A DNA stretch of 64,000 bases. Origin: Rhodoligotrophos defluvii. Its GTDB lineage: Bacteria; Pseudomonadota; Alphaproteobacteria; Rhizobiales; Im1. Made by a program: the position numbers and the translations under genes. This document shows, piece by piece, positions 27,171 to 38,129 of the stretch; position 1 is the first letter of the stretch, and the number at the start of each line of letters is the position of its first letter. A model generated the notes under the pieces. The model saw nothing but the letters and a program-made list of their open reading frames with translations, was not told where the DNA came from and did not search any database. The stretch lies in assembly GCF_005281615.1 (NCBI RefSeq), contig NZ_SZZM01000003.1, positions 228,207-292,206 on the forward strand, read 5' to 3'.

Positions 27171-28409
27171 TCAGTCCAGCAGGTATTCGCGGCCGACCTT
27201 CACGCGCTTCTCGCCGTCATAGGCGATGATGTCGGCCGTCGCATAGGTCTCCTGCAAGCGCTCGGGCAGGAAGCTTCCCGTGCCGACCACGTTCACCGGC
27301 GCGCGCGCCCCGCCCATCACCAGGCATTTCTGCGTGTCGAAGCCGCTGGAAGCGACAATGCCGGCCTGCTTATAGCCGGCCTTGTCCAAAGCGCGCCGCA
27401 CATGGATGATGCTCGCCACCGACACGCCCTTGCCGAACAGGATACGGCGCACCTGGTCCACCAGGATATTGGCGGTATCCAGCTGGAAGGCCCGCACCCC
27501 CAGCACCTTCTCGACGATGTTATACTCGCCCTCGACCCCCAGCCACTGGCCCACAGTCTCGACCGACTGCTCATAGTCGAGCCCCTGGGCGAAACGGCCG
27601 CCATGGGTATCGAGCCTGACATTGAAGCTGCGGCCGTGGGTATCGAGCTTGGCCTCGTCGTAGAACCAGCGGGCGCAGCGTACGGAATCATCCACTTCCC
27701 GGCCCTGATAGTCGACCAGCGCGGTGACGACCCGCGTGTCCGCATTCACCTCCGCGAACAGCTTCAGAGCCTCCAGCACATCGCCGCCGCTGTAGCCGAT
27801 CAGCGCGTGCGGCATGGTGCCGGAGCCGAATTGCGCACCATAGAGCGGCGCGGTGAGATCCTGGGACGAGCCGATGAAGCCTTTGACCTGTGGGTCGGCG
27901 GCCCTGGCCGCTTCGCTGCCCACGGACGCGCCATAGGCCGCAAGCAGGTTCATCTCCGGCCCGGTCGCGTGCCGGGCGTGCATGTCGAGAAAGCCCGCAT
28001 AAGGCAGCGCCCGGCACATGTCATAGGCATTGTTGGCGCAGACGCAGGGAAAGCCGATCTTTTGCAGAAGCAGCGTCTCGATTTCCGAGAGCTTGGAGAA
28101 CGGCCCGGTGATCTCCATCAGCTTCTTGTGCGCCGGAACGATCTCCCCTTCCGCGAAGAAGCGAGTCACCTCGGCTTCAGGGCAGTGCCAGTGCAGAAGC
28201 CGCAGGGCCGGCTCGACCGCCGCCACGATGCGCCGGCGCAGGAAGATCGCATAGGTGACTTGCTTGTCGCCATGCACCTCGGCAATGCGGCGGCTATGGC
28301 TGAAATACTTGTCGGTCTGGTGCGCGAGCCCGCCGGCGGCCACGGAGAGCTCGACGATCTTGGCGAGCATGCTTTCCTTGAGGACACTGCGTGCGGTGCT
28401 CTGATCCAT
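27171..28409 (-). CDS. Nicotinate phosphoribosyltransferase-like protein
   Basis: A 412-residue type II phosphoribosyltransferase. TDKYFSHSRRIAE, ITGPFSKLSEIETLLLQKIG and ARHATGPEMNLLAAYGASVGS are typical, and GSGTMPHALI is the GTxxHA signature of NAPRTases. It resembles the shorter lineage and not the classical PncB that starts with LLDTDFYK. It would make nicotinate mononucleotide in NAD salvage. GGAAAGG precedes ATG 28409, and the stop of the upstream aldolase gene is 10 nt away, so the two are co-transcribed. Confidence 0.85.
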   Translation of the reverse strand: MDQSTARSVLKESMLAKIVELSVAAGGLAHQTDKYFSHSRRIAEVHGDKQVTYAIFLRRRIVAAVEPALRLLHWHCPEAEVTRFFAEGEIVPAHKKLMEITGPFSKLSEIETLLLQKIGFPCVCANNAYDMCRALPYAGFLDMHARHATGPEMNLLAAYGASVGSEAARAADPQVKGFIGSSQDLTAPLYGAQFGSGTMPHALIGYSGGDVLEALKLFAEVNADTRVVTALVDYQGREVDDSVRCARWFYDEAKLDTHGRSFNVRLDTHGGRFAQGLDYEQSVETVGQWLGVEGEYNIVEKVLGVRAFQLDTANILVDQVRRILFGKGVSVASIIHVRRALDKAGYKQAGIVASSGFDTQKCLVMGGARAPVNVVGTGSFLPERLQETYATADIIAYDGEKRVKVGREYLLD

Positions 28410-28419
28410 GACCCTTTCC

Positions 28420-29196
28420 TCAGTTGCTCTGCCGCAGCGTGTTCAGGGCTGATGCACTGCCCGCCGCCATGAACGCGAGATCGCTGCCCACCGTCACGAA
28501 GCGGAACCCGTAGGCAATTCTCAGGGCCGCCTGCTGCGCATTCGGGGTGAAGATGCCGGGGCAAAGGCCATGGGCCTTGGCGACCGCCACAACCTCGCGC
28601 ATTGCTTCAAGCACATCAGGCTCGCCATCCGGCTCGTAGGTCCGGCCCTGGGTCATGGATATAGTGAGGTCACTCGGTCCGACGAAGAGGCCGGCAAGGC
28701 CGGGCGTTGCGGCTATGGTTTCGAGATTCGCAACGGCTTCCCGGGTCTCGATCATGGCGAACAGCGCGACGCGCCGGTTGGCCTCGGCCAGATAGGCTTC
28801 CCTGCCCAGGCCGCCCACCGCCATGGCCCTATAGGCGCCCCAGCTGCGGTTGCCGTCGGGTGGGTAGCGCAGCGCGTCGACGAGAGCAGCCACGTCGGCC
28901 GCGCAGTTGATCATCGGGGCGATGATGCCCTCGACCCCGATATCCAGCATCCGCGCGGCCATGCTGAGCCCGTCGAGGGGCAGCCGCGCCATGGCGGGCT
29001 TCCCCACGCCGGTGATGGCCATCACCATGGCGCGGGCCTCCGCATAGCCCATCATGCCGTGCTGGAGGTCTATGGTGCAGGCATCCCACCGGTCACGAGC
29101 CAGCGTTTCGGCCACCAAGGGATCCGGCACCGTGGACCACGAGGAAAGCAGCAGTTCACTGCCGCGCAATCGCTCGACCAAGCTTGCCCTACTCAT
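28420..29196 (-). CDS. HpcH/HpaI aldolase family protein
   Basis: A 258-residue class II pyruvate aldolase of the HpcH/HpaI family: LLLSSWSTVPDPLVAETLA, TIDLQHGMMGY (catalytic His region), KPAMARLPLD, GVEGIIAPMI with the conserved central barrel strands, FAMIETREAVANLE (metal-ligand Glu) and GLFVGPSDLT. Such enzymes cleave 4-hydroxy-2-oxo acids to pyruvate and an aldehyde. It is the first gene of an apparent two-gene operon with the nicotinate phosphoribosyltransferase-like gene, a pairing with no obvious pathway link. Confidence 0.92.
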   Translation of the reverse strand: MSRASLVERLRGSELLLSSWSTVPDPLVAETLARDRWDACTIDLQHGMMGYAEARAMVMAITGVGKPAMARLPLDGLSMAARMLDIGVEGIIAPMINCAADVAALVDALRYPPDGNRSWGAYRAMAVGGLGREAYLAEANRRVALFAMIETREAVANLETIAATPGLAGLFVGPSDLTISMTQGRTYEPDGEPDVLEAMREVVAVAKAHGLCPGIFTPNAQQAALRIAYGFRFVTVGSDLAFMAAGSASALNTLRQSN

Positions 29197-29246
29197 CCCG
29201 ACCGCCCCCGCCCCTTCCCCGCATGCCGGCTTGCGCGGCTGCCAGC

Positions 29247-29573
29247 CTATTTTGCTTCGGACCGCACCTGCTCGGTCGCCTGTTGCAGCAGCTCGTCCAT
29301 GGTCCGGCGGATCTGGTGATCCGACTGCTGCACGTTTTTCGCATCGAAGTCACCGCGGATCTTGCGGAAGACGTCGTCGTCGCCAGCCTCTTGGAAATCG
29401 GCGGCAACGACGCTCTTGGCGTATTCCTCCGCCGCATCCCCTGAGAGCCCCAGCTTTTCGGCAGCCCAAAGCCCCAGCATCTTGTTGCGCCGGGCGGTTG
29501 CCTTGAACTGCAGCTCCTCATCGAGGACGTATTTCCGCTCAAAGCCTTGTTCGCGCTTATCAAATGTGGTCAT
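29247..29573 (-). CDS. DUF1476 protein, F1Fo-ATPase zeta inhibitor subunit homologue
   Basis: A 108-residue alpha-helical protein starting MTTFDKREQGFERKYVLDEE, with FKATARRNKMLGLWAAEKLG and EEYAKSVVAADFQEAGDDDVFRKIRGDFD. This is the DUF1476 family, shown in alphaproteobacteria to include the zeta inhibitor of the F1Fo-ATPase. ATG 29573 is preceded by GGAG and begins the inhibitory N-terminal segment; the longer frame upstream is not conserved. Divergent from purC, a common arrangement. Confidence 0.93.
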   Translation of the reverse strand: MTTFDKREQGFERKYVLDEELQFKATARRNKMLGLWAAEKLGLSGDAAEEYAKSVVAADFQEAGDDDVFRKIRGDFDAKNVQQSDHQIRRTMDELLQQATEQVRSEAK

Positions 29574-29691
29574 CGCGCTCCACTCTTCATCATAAGCCCC
29601 TGATCCCGCGTGTCGGGTTAAGGGATAGCGGCGCGCGTTTCCCAAATCAACTGGCGGCGACCGGCGGTCCGGCGACAGGGTAGCGAAACCC

Positions 29692-29720
29692 TTGCTAAAC
29701 GCAGCCGGACTGCCTAATTG
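29692..29720 (+). promoter_or_regulatory. Sigma-70 promoter of the purCSQL cluster
   Basis: TTGCTA (29692-29697) and TAATTG (29715-29720) are separated by 17 bp, giving an untranslated leader of about 180 nt before purC. The remainder of the 331-bp divergent region (29574-29904) shows no other clear element. Confidence 0.5.
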
Positions 29721-29904
29721 CTCCCGGATGTTGAAATCAGGCCGGCCGATGCCCAGGTTCGTTGTGCTTCTGGCCGTTGTGGAGTAGCTTCACGCGAGCA
29801 GCGGAGTGCCCCGCTCGGATCCGTCCTGCCCCACCTGCTCGGAAGATCGCTCGAGGGACACGGCGCCAAATCGTCGTCCAAGAGCCTAATCGAGGATTGC
29901 AGTC

Positions 29905-30681
29905 ATGAACAAGAACCGTCGCCGTGTCTATGAAGGCAAGGCGAAGATTCTCTATGAAGGTCCAGAGCCAGGCACCCTCGTGCAGCATTTCAAGGACGAC
30001 GCCACCGCCTTCAACAAGCAGAAGCACCAGATTATCGAGGGCAAAGGGGTCATCAACAATCGGATCTCCGAGTTTGTCTTCAACAGGCTGAACGAGATCG
30101 GCGTCCCCACTCATTTCATTCGCCGGTTGAACATGCGCGAGCAGCTGATCCGCGAGGTGGAGATCATCCCGCTCGAGGTGGTGGTGCGCAATGTTGCCGC
30201 AGGTTCGCTGTCGAAGCGGCTCGGCCTCGAGGAAGGCGCGGCCCTGCCCCGCTCCATCATCGAGTTCTACTACAAGTCGGACGAGCTGCAGGACCCGCTG
30301 GTTTCTGAAGAGCACATCACCGCGTTCGGCTGGGCGACGCCCCAGGAGCTCGACGACATCATGGCTCTCGCGCTGCGGGTCAATGACTTCCTGTCCGGCC
30401 TGTTCCTCGGCATCGGCATCCGTCTGGTGGACTTCAAGATGGAGTTCGGCCGGCTGTATGAGGGCGAGATGGTGCGGGTCGTGGTGGCCGACGAGATCAG
30501 CCCCGATTCGTGCCGGCTGTGGGACGTGCAGACCAACGAGAAGCTTGACAAGGACCGGTTCCGCCGTGATCTCGGTGGCCTGGTGGAGGCCTATCAGGAG
30601 GTGGCGCGCCGCCTCGGCATTCTGACCGAACAGGACCAGCGCGAACGCAAGCGGCCGGTTCTGGTCAAGACCGATCGCTAG
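29905..30681 (+). CDS. purC: SAICAR synthetase
   Basis: A 258-residue PurC that joins aspartate to CAIR in an ATP-dependent reaction. [11 protein letters not shown] is the ATP-binding start, followed by [50 protein letters not shown] and [14 protein letters not shown]. Length is typical. AGGA precedes ATG 29905. First gene of purC-purS-purQ-purL. Confidence 0.98.
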   Translation: MNKNRRRVYEGKAKILYEGPEPGTLVQHFKDDATAFNKQKHQIIEGKGVINNRISEFVFNRLNEIGVPTHFIRRLNMREQLIREVEIIPLEVVVRNVAAGSLSKRLGLEEGAALPRSIIEFYYKSDELQDPLVSEEHITAFGWATPQELDDIMALALRVNDFLSGLFLGIGIRLVDFKMEFGRLYEGEMVRVVVADEISPDSCRLWDVQTNEKLDKDRFRRDLGGLVEAYQEVARRLGILTEQDQRERKRPVLVKTDR

Positions 30682-30689
30682 CATCCGCG

Positions 30690-30715
30690 CGATAGAATCG
30701 TTCACGATAGAATCG
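30690..30715. repeat. Short tandem repeat between purC and purS
   Basis: CGATAGAATCG occurs at 30690-30700 and 30705-30715 (15-bp period), with a partial third copy (CGATCG) following. Probably local slippage; no function seen. Confidence 0.6.
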
Positions 30716-30746
30716 GTCGCGATCGCATCCGAGACATGGAAACCGA

Positions 30747-30989
30747 ATGAAGGCGAAAGTTACCATTACCCTGAAGCGCGGCGTGCTCGACCCCCAGGGC
30801 AAGGCCATCGAGAAGGCGCTGCACACGCTGGGTTTCGGCACGGTCGGCGGCGTGCGCCAGGGCAAGTTCATCGAGCTCGACGTGGCCGCCAGCGACGAAG
30901 CGCAGGCCCGCGCCGAGTTGCAAGCCATGTGCGAGCGGCTGCTGGCGAACACGGTGATCGAGGACTATCACATCGAGCTGGCAGGTTAA
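30747..30989 (+). CDS. purS: Phosphoribosylformylglycinamidine synthase subunit PurS
   Basis: An 80-residue Pur[45 protein letters not shown] and a C-terminal [11 protein letters not shown]. It bridges PurQ and PurL in the FGAM synthase complex. It lies 65 nt after purC and is followed by a composite palindromic repeat before purQ. Confidence 0.97.
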   Translation: MKAKVTITLKRGVLDPQGKAIEKALHTLGFGTVGGVRQGKFIELDVAASDEAQARAELQAMCERLLANTVIEDYHIELAG

Positions 30990-31003
30990 GCTCAGCGTTT
31001 TTC

Positions 31004-31087
31004 GTCATGCCCGGCCTTGAGCCGGGCATCCAGGGCAAAGTTCTCATCCGAACGTCCCTGGATTGCCGAGTCAAGCCCGGCAATGAC
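31004..31087. repeat. Composite palindromic repeat inside the pur operon (purS-purQ gap)
   Basis: Two units face each other. The left unit has ATGCCCGGC (31007-31015)/GCCGGGCAT (31021-31029) around CTTGA, ending in CCAGGG. The right unit begins CCCTGG and has ATTGCCGAG (31062-31070)/CCCGGCAAT (31076-31084), ending in GAC. The 84-bp composite can fold into two hairpins or one long stem, and it lies 30 nt ahead of purQ. Confidence 0.85.
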
Positions 31088-31117
31088 GCGAATAGGAGAA
31101 TCGGACATCACACTGCC

Positions 31118-31804
31118 ATGAAATCAGCCGTCGTCGTCTTCCCCGGTTCCAATCGCGAGCGCGACATGATCGTGGCGCTGCGCAAGATCCATGGCAGCGC
31201 GCCGGACCTCGTCTGGCATGGCGACACCACGCTGCCGGACGTGGACCTCGTCGTGCTGCCCGGCGGCTTCGCTTATGGCGACTATCTCCGCTGCGGGGCC
31301 ATCGCCGCCCGCTCGCCGATCATGGCCGATATCATCGCCAAGGCAGACAGAGGGCTGCGGGTGCTGGGCGTCTGCAACGGGTTTCAGATCCTGACCGAAT
31401 GCGGGCTGCTGCCGGGTGCGCTCATGCGCAATGCCTCGCTCCGGTTCAACTGCAAGCTCGTGCATCTGCGCGTCGACAATATTGAAACCGACTTCACCCG
31501 CCGCTTCGCCAAGGGCCAGGTGGTACGCTGCCCCGTGGCCCATGGCGATGGCAATTATTTCGCCGATGCCGAGACGCTCGCCCGCCTCGAGGGCGAGGGC
31601 CGCGTGGTGTTCCGCTACTGCGACGAGCATGGCAACGTCACGCCGGATGCGGCGCCCAATGGCTCGGTGAACAACATCGCCGGCATCATGAACGCGCGTG
31701 GCAACGTCGTTGGACTGATGCCGCATCCCGAAAACTTCATCGAGCCGCTGCATGGCGGCACCGATTGCCGCCCGCTGTTTGAAAGCCTGCTCGATGCCGC
31801 ATGA
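31118..31804 (+). CDS. purQ: Phosphoribosylformylglycinamidine synthase subunit PurQ
   Basis: A 228-residue class I glutamine amidotransferase that supplies ammonia to PurL. Catalytic Cys86 is in GVCNGFQIL, with [18 protein letters not shown] before it and His/Glu in MPHPENF near the C-terminus. ATG 31118 gives the family start ([12 protein letters not shown]); the frame extends upstream through the repeat without homology. The ribosome-binding sequence is weak (GGAG about 20 nt away), so coupling or repeat-mediated structure may matter. Confidence 0.97.
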   Translation: MKSAVVVFPGSNRERDMIVALRKIHGSAPDLVWHGDTTLPDVDLVVLPGGFAYGDYLRCGAIAARSPIMADIIAKADRGLRVLGVCNGFQILTECGLLPGALMRNASLRFNCKLVHLRVDNIETDFTRRFAKGQVVRCPVAHGDGNYFADAETLARLEGEGRVVFRYCDEHGNVTPDAAPNGSVNNIAGIMNARGNVVGLMPHPENFIEPLHGGTDCRPLFESLLDAA

Positions 31805-31807
31805 GGC

Positions 31808-34045
<2,238 letters not shown>

Positions 34046-34095
34046 ACGGGCCAACTGCGCAGAACACACACCGCCAAGGGTGAGGACTTGAGATC

Positions 34096-34332
34096 ATGGC
34101 AATGGATGCAAAGCAGATCGAGCGCCTGATCAAGGATGCGCTGCCGGACGCCAAGATCGAGATCCGCGATCTCGCCGGCGACGGCGACCACTACGCGGCG
34201 ACGGTCGTGTCGCGCGCCTTCAAGGGCAAGACGCGGGTTCAGCAGCACCAGCTCGTGTATCAGGCCCTGCGCGGTGCCATGGGCAACCAGCTGCATGCGC
34301 TTGCCCTGCAGACCTCCGCCCCGGACGATTGA
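34096..34332 (+). CDS. BolA family protein
   Basis: A 78-residue BolA-like protein: MDAKQIERLIKDALPDAKIEIRDLAGDGDHYAATVVS, then the KGKTRVQQHQLVYQALRGAMG helix with the conserved region around RVQQHQLVY. BolA proteins form [2Fe-2S] complexes with CGFS glutaredoxins, and the gene for one follows 94 nt downstream, so iron-sulfur trafficking is the likely role. It is 50 nt downstream of purL. Confidence 0.95.
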   Translation: MAMDAKQIERLIKDALPDAKIEIRDLAGDGDHYAATVVSRAFKGKTRVQQHQLVYQALRGAMGNQLHALALQTSAPDD

Positions 34333-34426
34333 GTGATCTAGCCTTTAACACAGCCTGTGCTATCACCAACTAATCCAGACGTTCCATTCCTTGCCGGCCA
34401 TCCGGCACATATGAGAGGGTCGCGAG

Positions 34427-34765
<339 letters not shown>

Positions 34766-35344
34766 CGTTTCGAGCGCCAGCGACGAACCTGGGCGCCGTG
34801 TGGCTCCTGGTTCGGCGCCTAGGCGCGGCCGGACATGACGTAAGTTGTTGACGGAAAACAAATCGTCATCACCGGGCTTGACCCACTGCTATCCGGTTAA
34901 GGATAGGCGATCTCGCGTTGTGGTTTTTGGGGGGTGGGTTTGGTGCCGAGGAAATGGGTCTGAAGCGCCACAGTTTTAGCCACTTCCGTCATCACCGGCC
35001 TTGAGCCGGTGATCCAGGGCAGCGAGAGGAAAGCTTGTGCCGTGTGGCCCTGGATGCAGGCTCAGCGCCTAGGCGCGGCCGGCATGACGGGGCGGAGGAG
35101 GAACACCGGTCCCTTCCGTCACTGCTGCGCTTGACCCGGCAATCCAGGGCCGCCCAGGCCGAACCGGGGGCATGATGAGTTTCGCCACCAAACCATCAAC
35201 CTCGCTGATCTCATTAATAAGCCGAATTGACCAATGCGCTGCTATGGATCATTTTTCTCATAGCTGCTCTGGAATTTGTGCAATGGTCCAGGCATTCCCA
35301 GCCGCTCTAAAATGGCAGCGGTGACGTGTAAACAAGGACGGCCT
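34766..35344. repeat. Cluster of dispersed palindromic repeats downstream of grxD
   Basis: This 579-bp gene-free stretch contains at least four related units. One is a partial near 34798-34840. A degenerate one begins at GTCATCACCGGGCTTGA (34864). A composite at 34988-35088 has ATCACCGGC/GCCGGTGAT arms and an inverted partner. A single unit lies at 35118-35150. The two right-facing partners each carry the same 12-bp palindrome GCGCCTAGGCGC (34815-34826 and 35065-35076) inside the usual loop. About 195 bp before the MFS gene hold no recognised element beyond a likely promoter. Confidence 0.75.
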
Positions 35345-36592
35345 ATGTCTCGCACATTTTCGCAGCCGGAGTCGCTCTGGTCACGGGTTGAAATCATCAT
35401 CATCGCCGGGTGTGTGATCTCCGCGATCGGCTTCGGCATTCGCGCAAGCTTCGGCCTGTTCACCCTGCCCGTCACCGAGTTCTATGGCTGGGACCGGGCG
35501 ACCTTCGGCATGGCCATGGCCATTCAGAACCTGGTCTGGGGCATGGCGCAGCCCATCGCCGGCGGCCTGGCCGACCGCTACGGCACCGCCCGCGTGCTGG
35601 CGGCCGGCGCCATCATTTACGCGGCCGGGCTCGTCGCCATGTCCCTGCCCCAGAATGCACCGTTGTTCATGCTGAGCGCGGGCGTGCTGGTCGGCATAGG
35701 CATCGCCACCTGCTCCTTCGCCATCGTCATGGCGGCGTTCTCCCGCAAGGTCGGGCCGGAGCGGCGCTCCTGGGCCTTCGGCATCGCCACCTCCGCCGGC
35801 TCACTGGGCCAGTTCCTGTTCGCACCGCTGGGCCAGGCCTTCATCAGCGCCTATGGCTGGGAAACCGCGCTCGTGCTGCTTGCAGCCTGCGTGCTGATCT
35901 GCGTGCCGCTCGCCGCAATCCTGCGCACGCCGCCCGCCGATCCCAATGCCCAGCCGCGCGAAGCCGAAACCACCCTGCCCCTGTTCCAAGCGCTCAGCCG
36001 GGCGCTCGCTCACCGCAGCTACGTGCTGCTGACCACCGGTTTCTTCGTCTGCGGTTTCCAGCTCGCCTTCATGACCACCCACATGCCGCCTTATCTGGTC
36101 GAAGGCGGCATCAACCCGACGACCGCCAGCACCGCCATCGCCCTGGTGGGCCTGTTCAACGTGGTCGGGTCCTACATGGCCGGCGTGCTGGCGAACCGCC
36201 ATTCCAAGCCCTATATCCTCGCCCTCATCTATGCCGGCCGTGGCGTCGCCACGCTCGTTTTCCTGCTTCTGCCCCTCACCGGCGCGTCGTCCTTGATCTA
36301 TGGGGCGGTCATGGGCCTGCTATGGCTCTCCACCGTGCCCCCCACAGCCGGGCTGGTCGCGGTCATGTTCGGCACCCGCTACATGGGCATGCTCTATGGG
36401 GTCGTGTTCCTCAGCCACCAGATCGGCTCGTTCTTCGGGGTCTGGCTGGGCGGACTGCTTTATGACATTTTTGGCTCCTACGGGCCGGTGTGGTGGATGA
36501 GCGTGGCCCTTTGTTTCATAGCGGCCCTGATCAACCTGCCGGTGCGGGAGAACGCGGCGCCGAATTTCGGTCGGGCGGTGCCGCAGACCTGA
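35345..36592 (+). CDS. MFS transporter
   Basis: A 415-residue major facilitator with about 12 transmembrane segments. The first helix is IIIIAGCVISAIGFGIRASFGLF, and the loop 2-3 signature is GGLADRYGTARVLAAG. The second half repeats the layout after a hydrophilic loop at about 195-210. It resembles the monocarboxylate/oxalate-formate type groups, but the substrate cannot be read. ATG 35345 (MSRTFSQPE) is taken over an upstream in-frame start that adds 23 residues without a membrane segment. Confidence 0.92.
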   Translation: MSRTFSQPESLWSRVEIIIIAGCVISAIGFGIRASFGLFTLPVTEFYGWDRATFGMAMAIQNLVWGMAQPIAGGLADRYGTARVLAAGAIIYAAGLVAMSLPQNAPLFMLSAGVLVGIGIATCSFAIVMAAFSRKVGPERRSWAFGIATSAGSLGQFLFAPLGQAFISAYGWETALVLLAACVLICVPLAAILRTPPADPNAQPREAETTLPLFQALSRALAHRSYVLLTTGFFVCGFQLAFMTTHMPPYLVEGGINPTTASTAIALVGLFNVVGSYMAGVLANRHSKPYILALIYAGRGVATLVFLLLPLTGASSLIYGAVMGLLWLSTVPPTAGLVAVMFGTRYMGMLYGVVFLSHQIGSFFGVWLGGLLYDIFGSYGPVWWMSVALCFIAALINLPVRENAAPNFGRAVPQT

Positions 36593-36604
36593 TGGAAGAG
36601 AGCC

Positions 36605-37006
36605 ATGCCGGGCACCGCCAGCCCTAGCCGCCGCTCGAACCCCCATTGGCTCGCCGCAGGGATTGGCGTAGCGCTCCTGGTAGTCTGGCTGGCGGTCATG
36701 GCCCTGGCCATCCGCGATGCCGCCCTCGCGCCCGATGCCACGGGCCGCATGTTCGTGGTGTTTCCGCCAGGCCTCGACGACACGGCCATGGTGAACCGCA
36801 TCGCCGCCGCTGGCGGACAGCCGGTGCGCCAGACCTGGATCGACAGTGTCTGGGTGGTGGCCGGCGACAGGCCCGGCCTGGCCGGCGCCCTGAAGGACCA
36901 AGGTGCCCTCGGCGCCTATGGCGAACTCCCCGTGGGCATGCAGCTGGCCGGCTGTTTCGCCTGGGCCGACGCCAAGGTCGGGCAGATCTTCACCCTCACC
37001 CCGTGA
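36605..37006 (+). CDS. Hypothetical single-pass membrane protein
   Basis: A 133-residue protein with one transmembrane helix (about residues 16-36, WLAAGIGVALLVVWLAVMAL) and a C-terminal soluble domain of about 95 residues with RMFVVFPPGLDDTAMVNRIAAAGGQPV and IDSVWVVAGDRPGLAGALKDQGA. The topology suggests a periplasmic domain on an N-terminal anchor. No family was recognised. It starts 12 nt after the MFS stop and is probably co-transcribed; it converges on the DUF4340 gene. Confidence 0.75.
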   Translation: MPGTASPSRRSNPHWLAAGIGVALLVVWLAVMALAIRDAALAPDATGRMFVVFPPGLDDTAMVNRIAAAGGQPVRQTWIDSVWVVAGDRPGLAGALKDQGALGAYGELPVGMQLAGCFAWADAKVGQIFTLTP

Positions 37007-37013
37007 GCGGGGC

Positions 37014-38129
37014 TTATTCGGCCTGCGACGGCGCCGGCTGCGAAGGAGGCGCAGCCTCTGGAGGTGTAGCCTCAGGGTTGGGGGCAGGCCGCGCCTCGGT
37101 CAGGTCGTTCAAGCTGGGAAAGAACGGCTTGGCCGCGGCATCGCTCAAGCGGAACTGCCAGCCCTGCGTGCGCCGAACAAGTGCTGAGGAGGCGTCCTTG
37201 TTCTCGCCCGGCGCAAGTTGCGTCACCGCGAGCCAGCTCTCGTCGCCCGATTTGGTCAGCACCAGCTTGAGCCTCATGCCGTCGGTGGTCGCGAGCGCAA
37301 CGGTCGAAGCCGGGGAACCTCCTTCGTCCTGCAGCTTGCGCACTGCATCGAAGGAAAGCCCGGCAAAGTCGGTTGCCGCCAGCATCGGCCCGGAGCTGCT
37401 CTTCGGCTGTCGATTCGCAGGCAGATTCTCGATGGTGAATGTCTGCTCGCCCTCCGCACTGCCCTTTCGCTTCAACATCATGGGCGGCTGGCCAGCCGGA
37501 GTGATCACCGCCTCCGCGATCTGATCGCGGCGTAGGCCGAGAACATTGGTGCTGACCCAGCGATCGAGCCGGCTGGAAACTTCGACATCCTGAGATACGA
37601 GCCAGCTCTGCGCCTGATCAGGCATGCGCACATAAGTGCCGCTGACGCCTGGGGCGCCGCGCTCGCCCAGCCGTTGCGCGCGCAAGCTGCCGACGATCAG
37701 CGCGGCCAGCGTCGCGTCATCCTGCGCCTTAAGCGTGACCAACGTGCCCGCGCCCTCGGTATCCGGCTTGTCCGGCGCGCCGACCCCAAGCACGCCGTAG
37801 CGATCCGGCCGGTCGGTCTTGGGTTCGATGCGCTTGAGCTCGGCAAGGGTGATCAACAACGCATGGACCCGCTGGGTGTCGGCGGGGTAGCCGTCCTGGT
37901 TGGCGATGCGCCATACGCTGCCATCCCGCTTCAGCGTGATGGCACCTGCGGGGTCCTTCACCTCTATGGCGGCCACATCGCCCAGCCGCTGATCGAGACC
38001 CGGCAGCATGGCCTCGCCGCCCGCATCGAGGGCGGTCCATTGGTGGTTGCTGGAATAGGACCAGGCAGCCGCCGTCAACGAAACGATTGCCGCAACCAGC
38101 AGGCCTACGACCACTCGCGGCGTGATCAT
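37014..38129 (-). CDS. DUF4340 domain-containing protein
   Basis: A 371-residue protein with an N-terminal membrane anchor (VVVGLLVAAIVSLTAAAWSY). The DUF4340 region follows: LPGLDQRLGDVAAIEVKDPAGAITLKRDGSVWRIANQDGYPADTQRVHALLITLAELKRIEPKT and related repeats in the second half. The Pro/Ala-rich C-terminus is probably disordered. DUF4340 proteins accompany GldG-type auxiliary proteins of ABC exporters, and this gene overlaps the GldG-like gene by 4 nt (ATGA). Exact role unknown. Confidence 0.88.
   Translation of the reverse strand: MITPRVVVGLLVAAIVSLTAAAWSYSSNHQWTALDAGGEAMLPGLDQRLGDVAAIEVKDPAGAITLKRDGSVWRIANQDGYPADTQRVHALLITLAELKRIEPKTDRPDRYGVLGVGAPDKPDTEGAGTLVTLKAQDDATLAALIVGSLRAQRLGERGAPGVSGTYVRMPDQAQSWLVSQDVEVSSRLDRWVSTNVLGLRRDQIAEAVITPAGQPPMMLKRKGSAEGEQTFTIENLPANRQPKSSSGPMLAATDFAGLSFDAVRKLQDEGGSPASTVALATTDGMRLKLVLTKSGDESWLAVTQLAPGENKDASSALVRRTQGWQFRLSDAAAKPFFPSLNDLTEARPAPNPEATPPEAAPPSQPAPSQAE

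Noticed and set aside
35242-35475. A 77-codon minus-strand frame overlapping the MFS gene start
   Set aside because: It overlaps the MFS coding region, lacks a Shine-Dalgarno sequence and has no homology that could be recognised.
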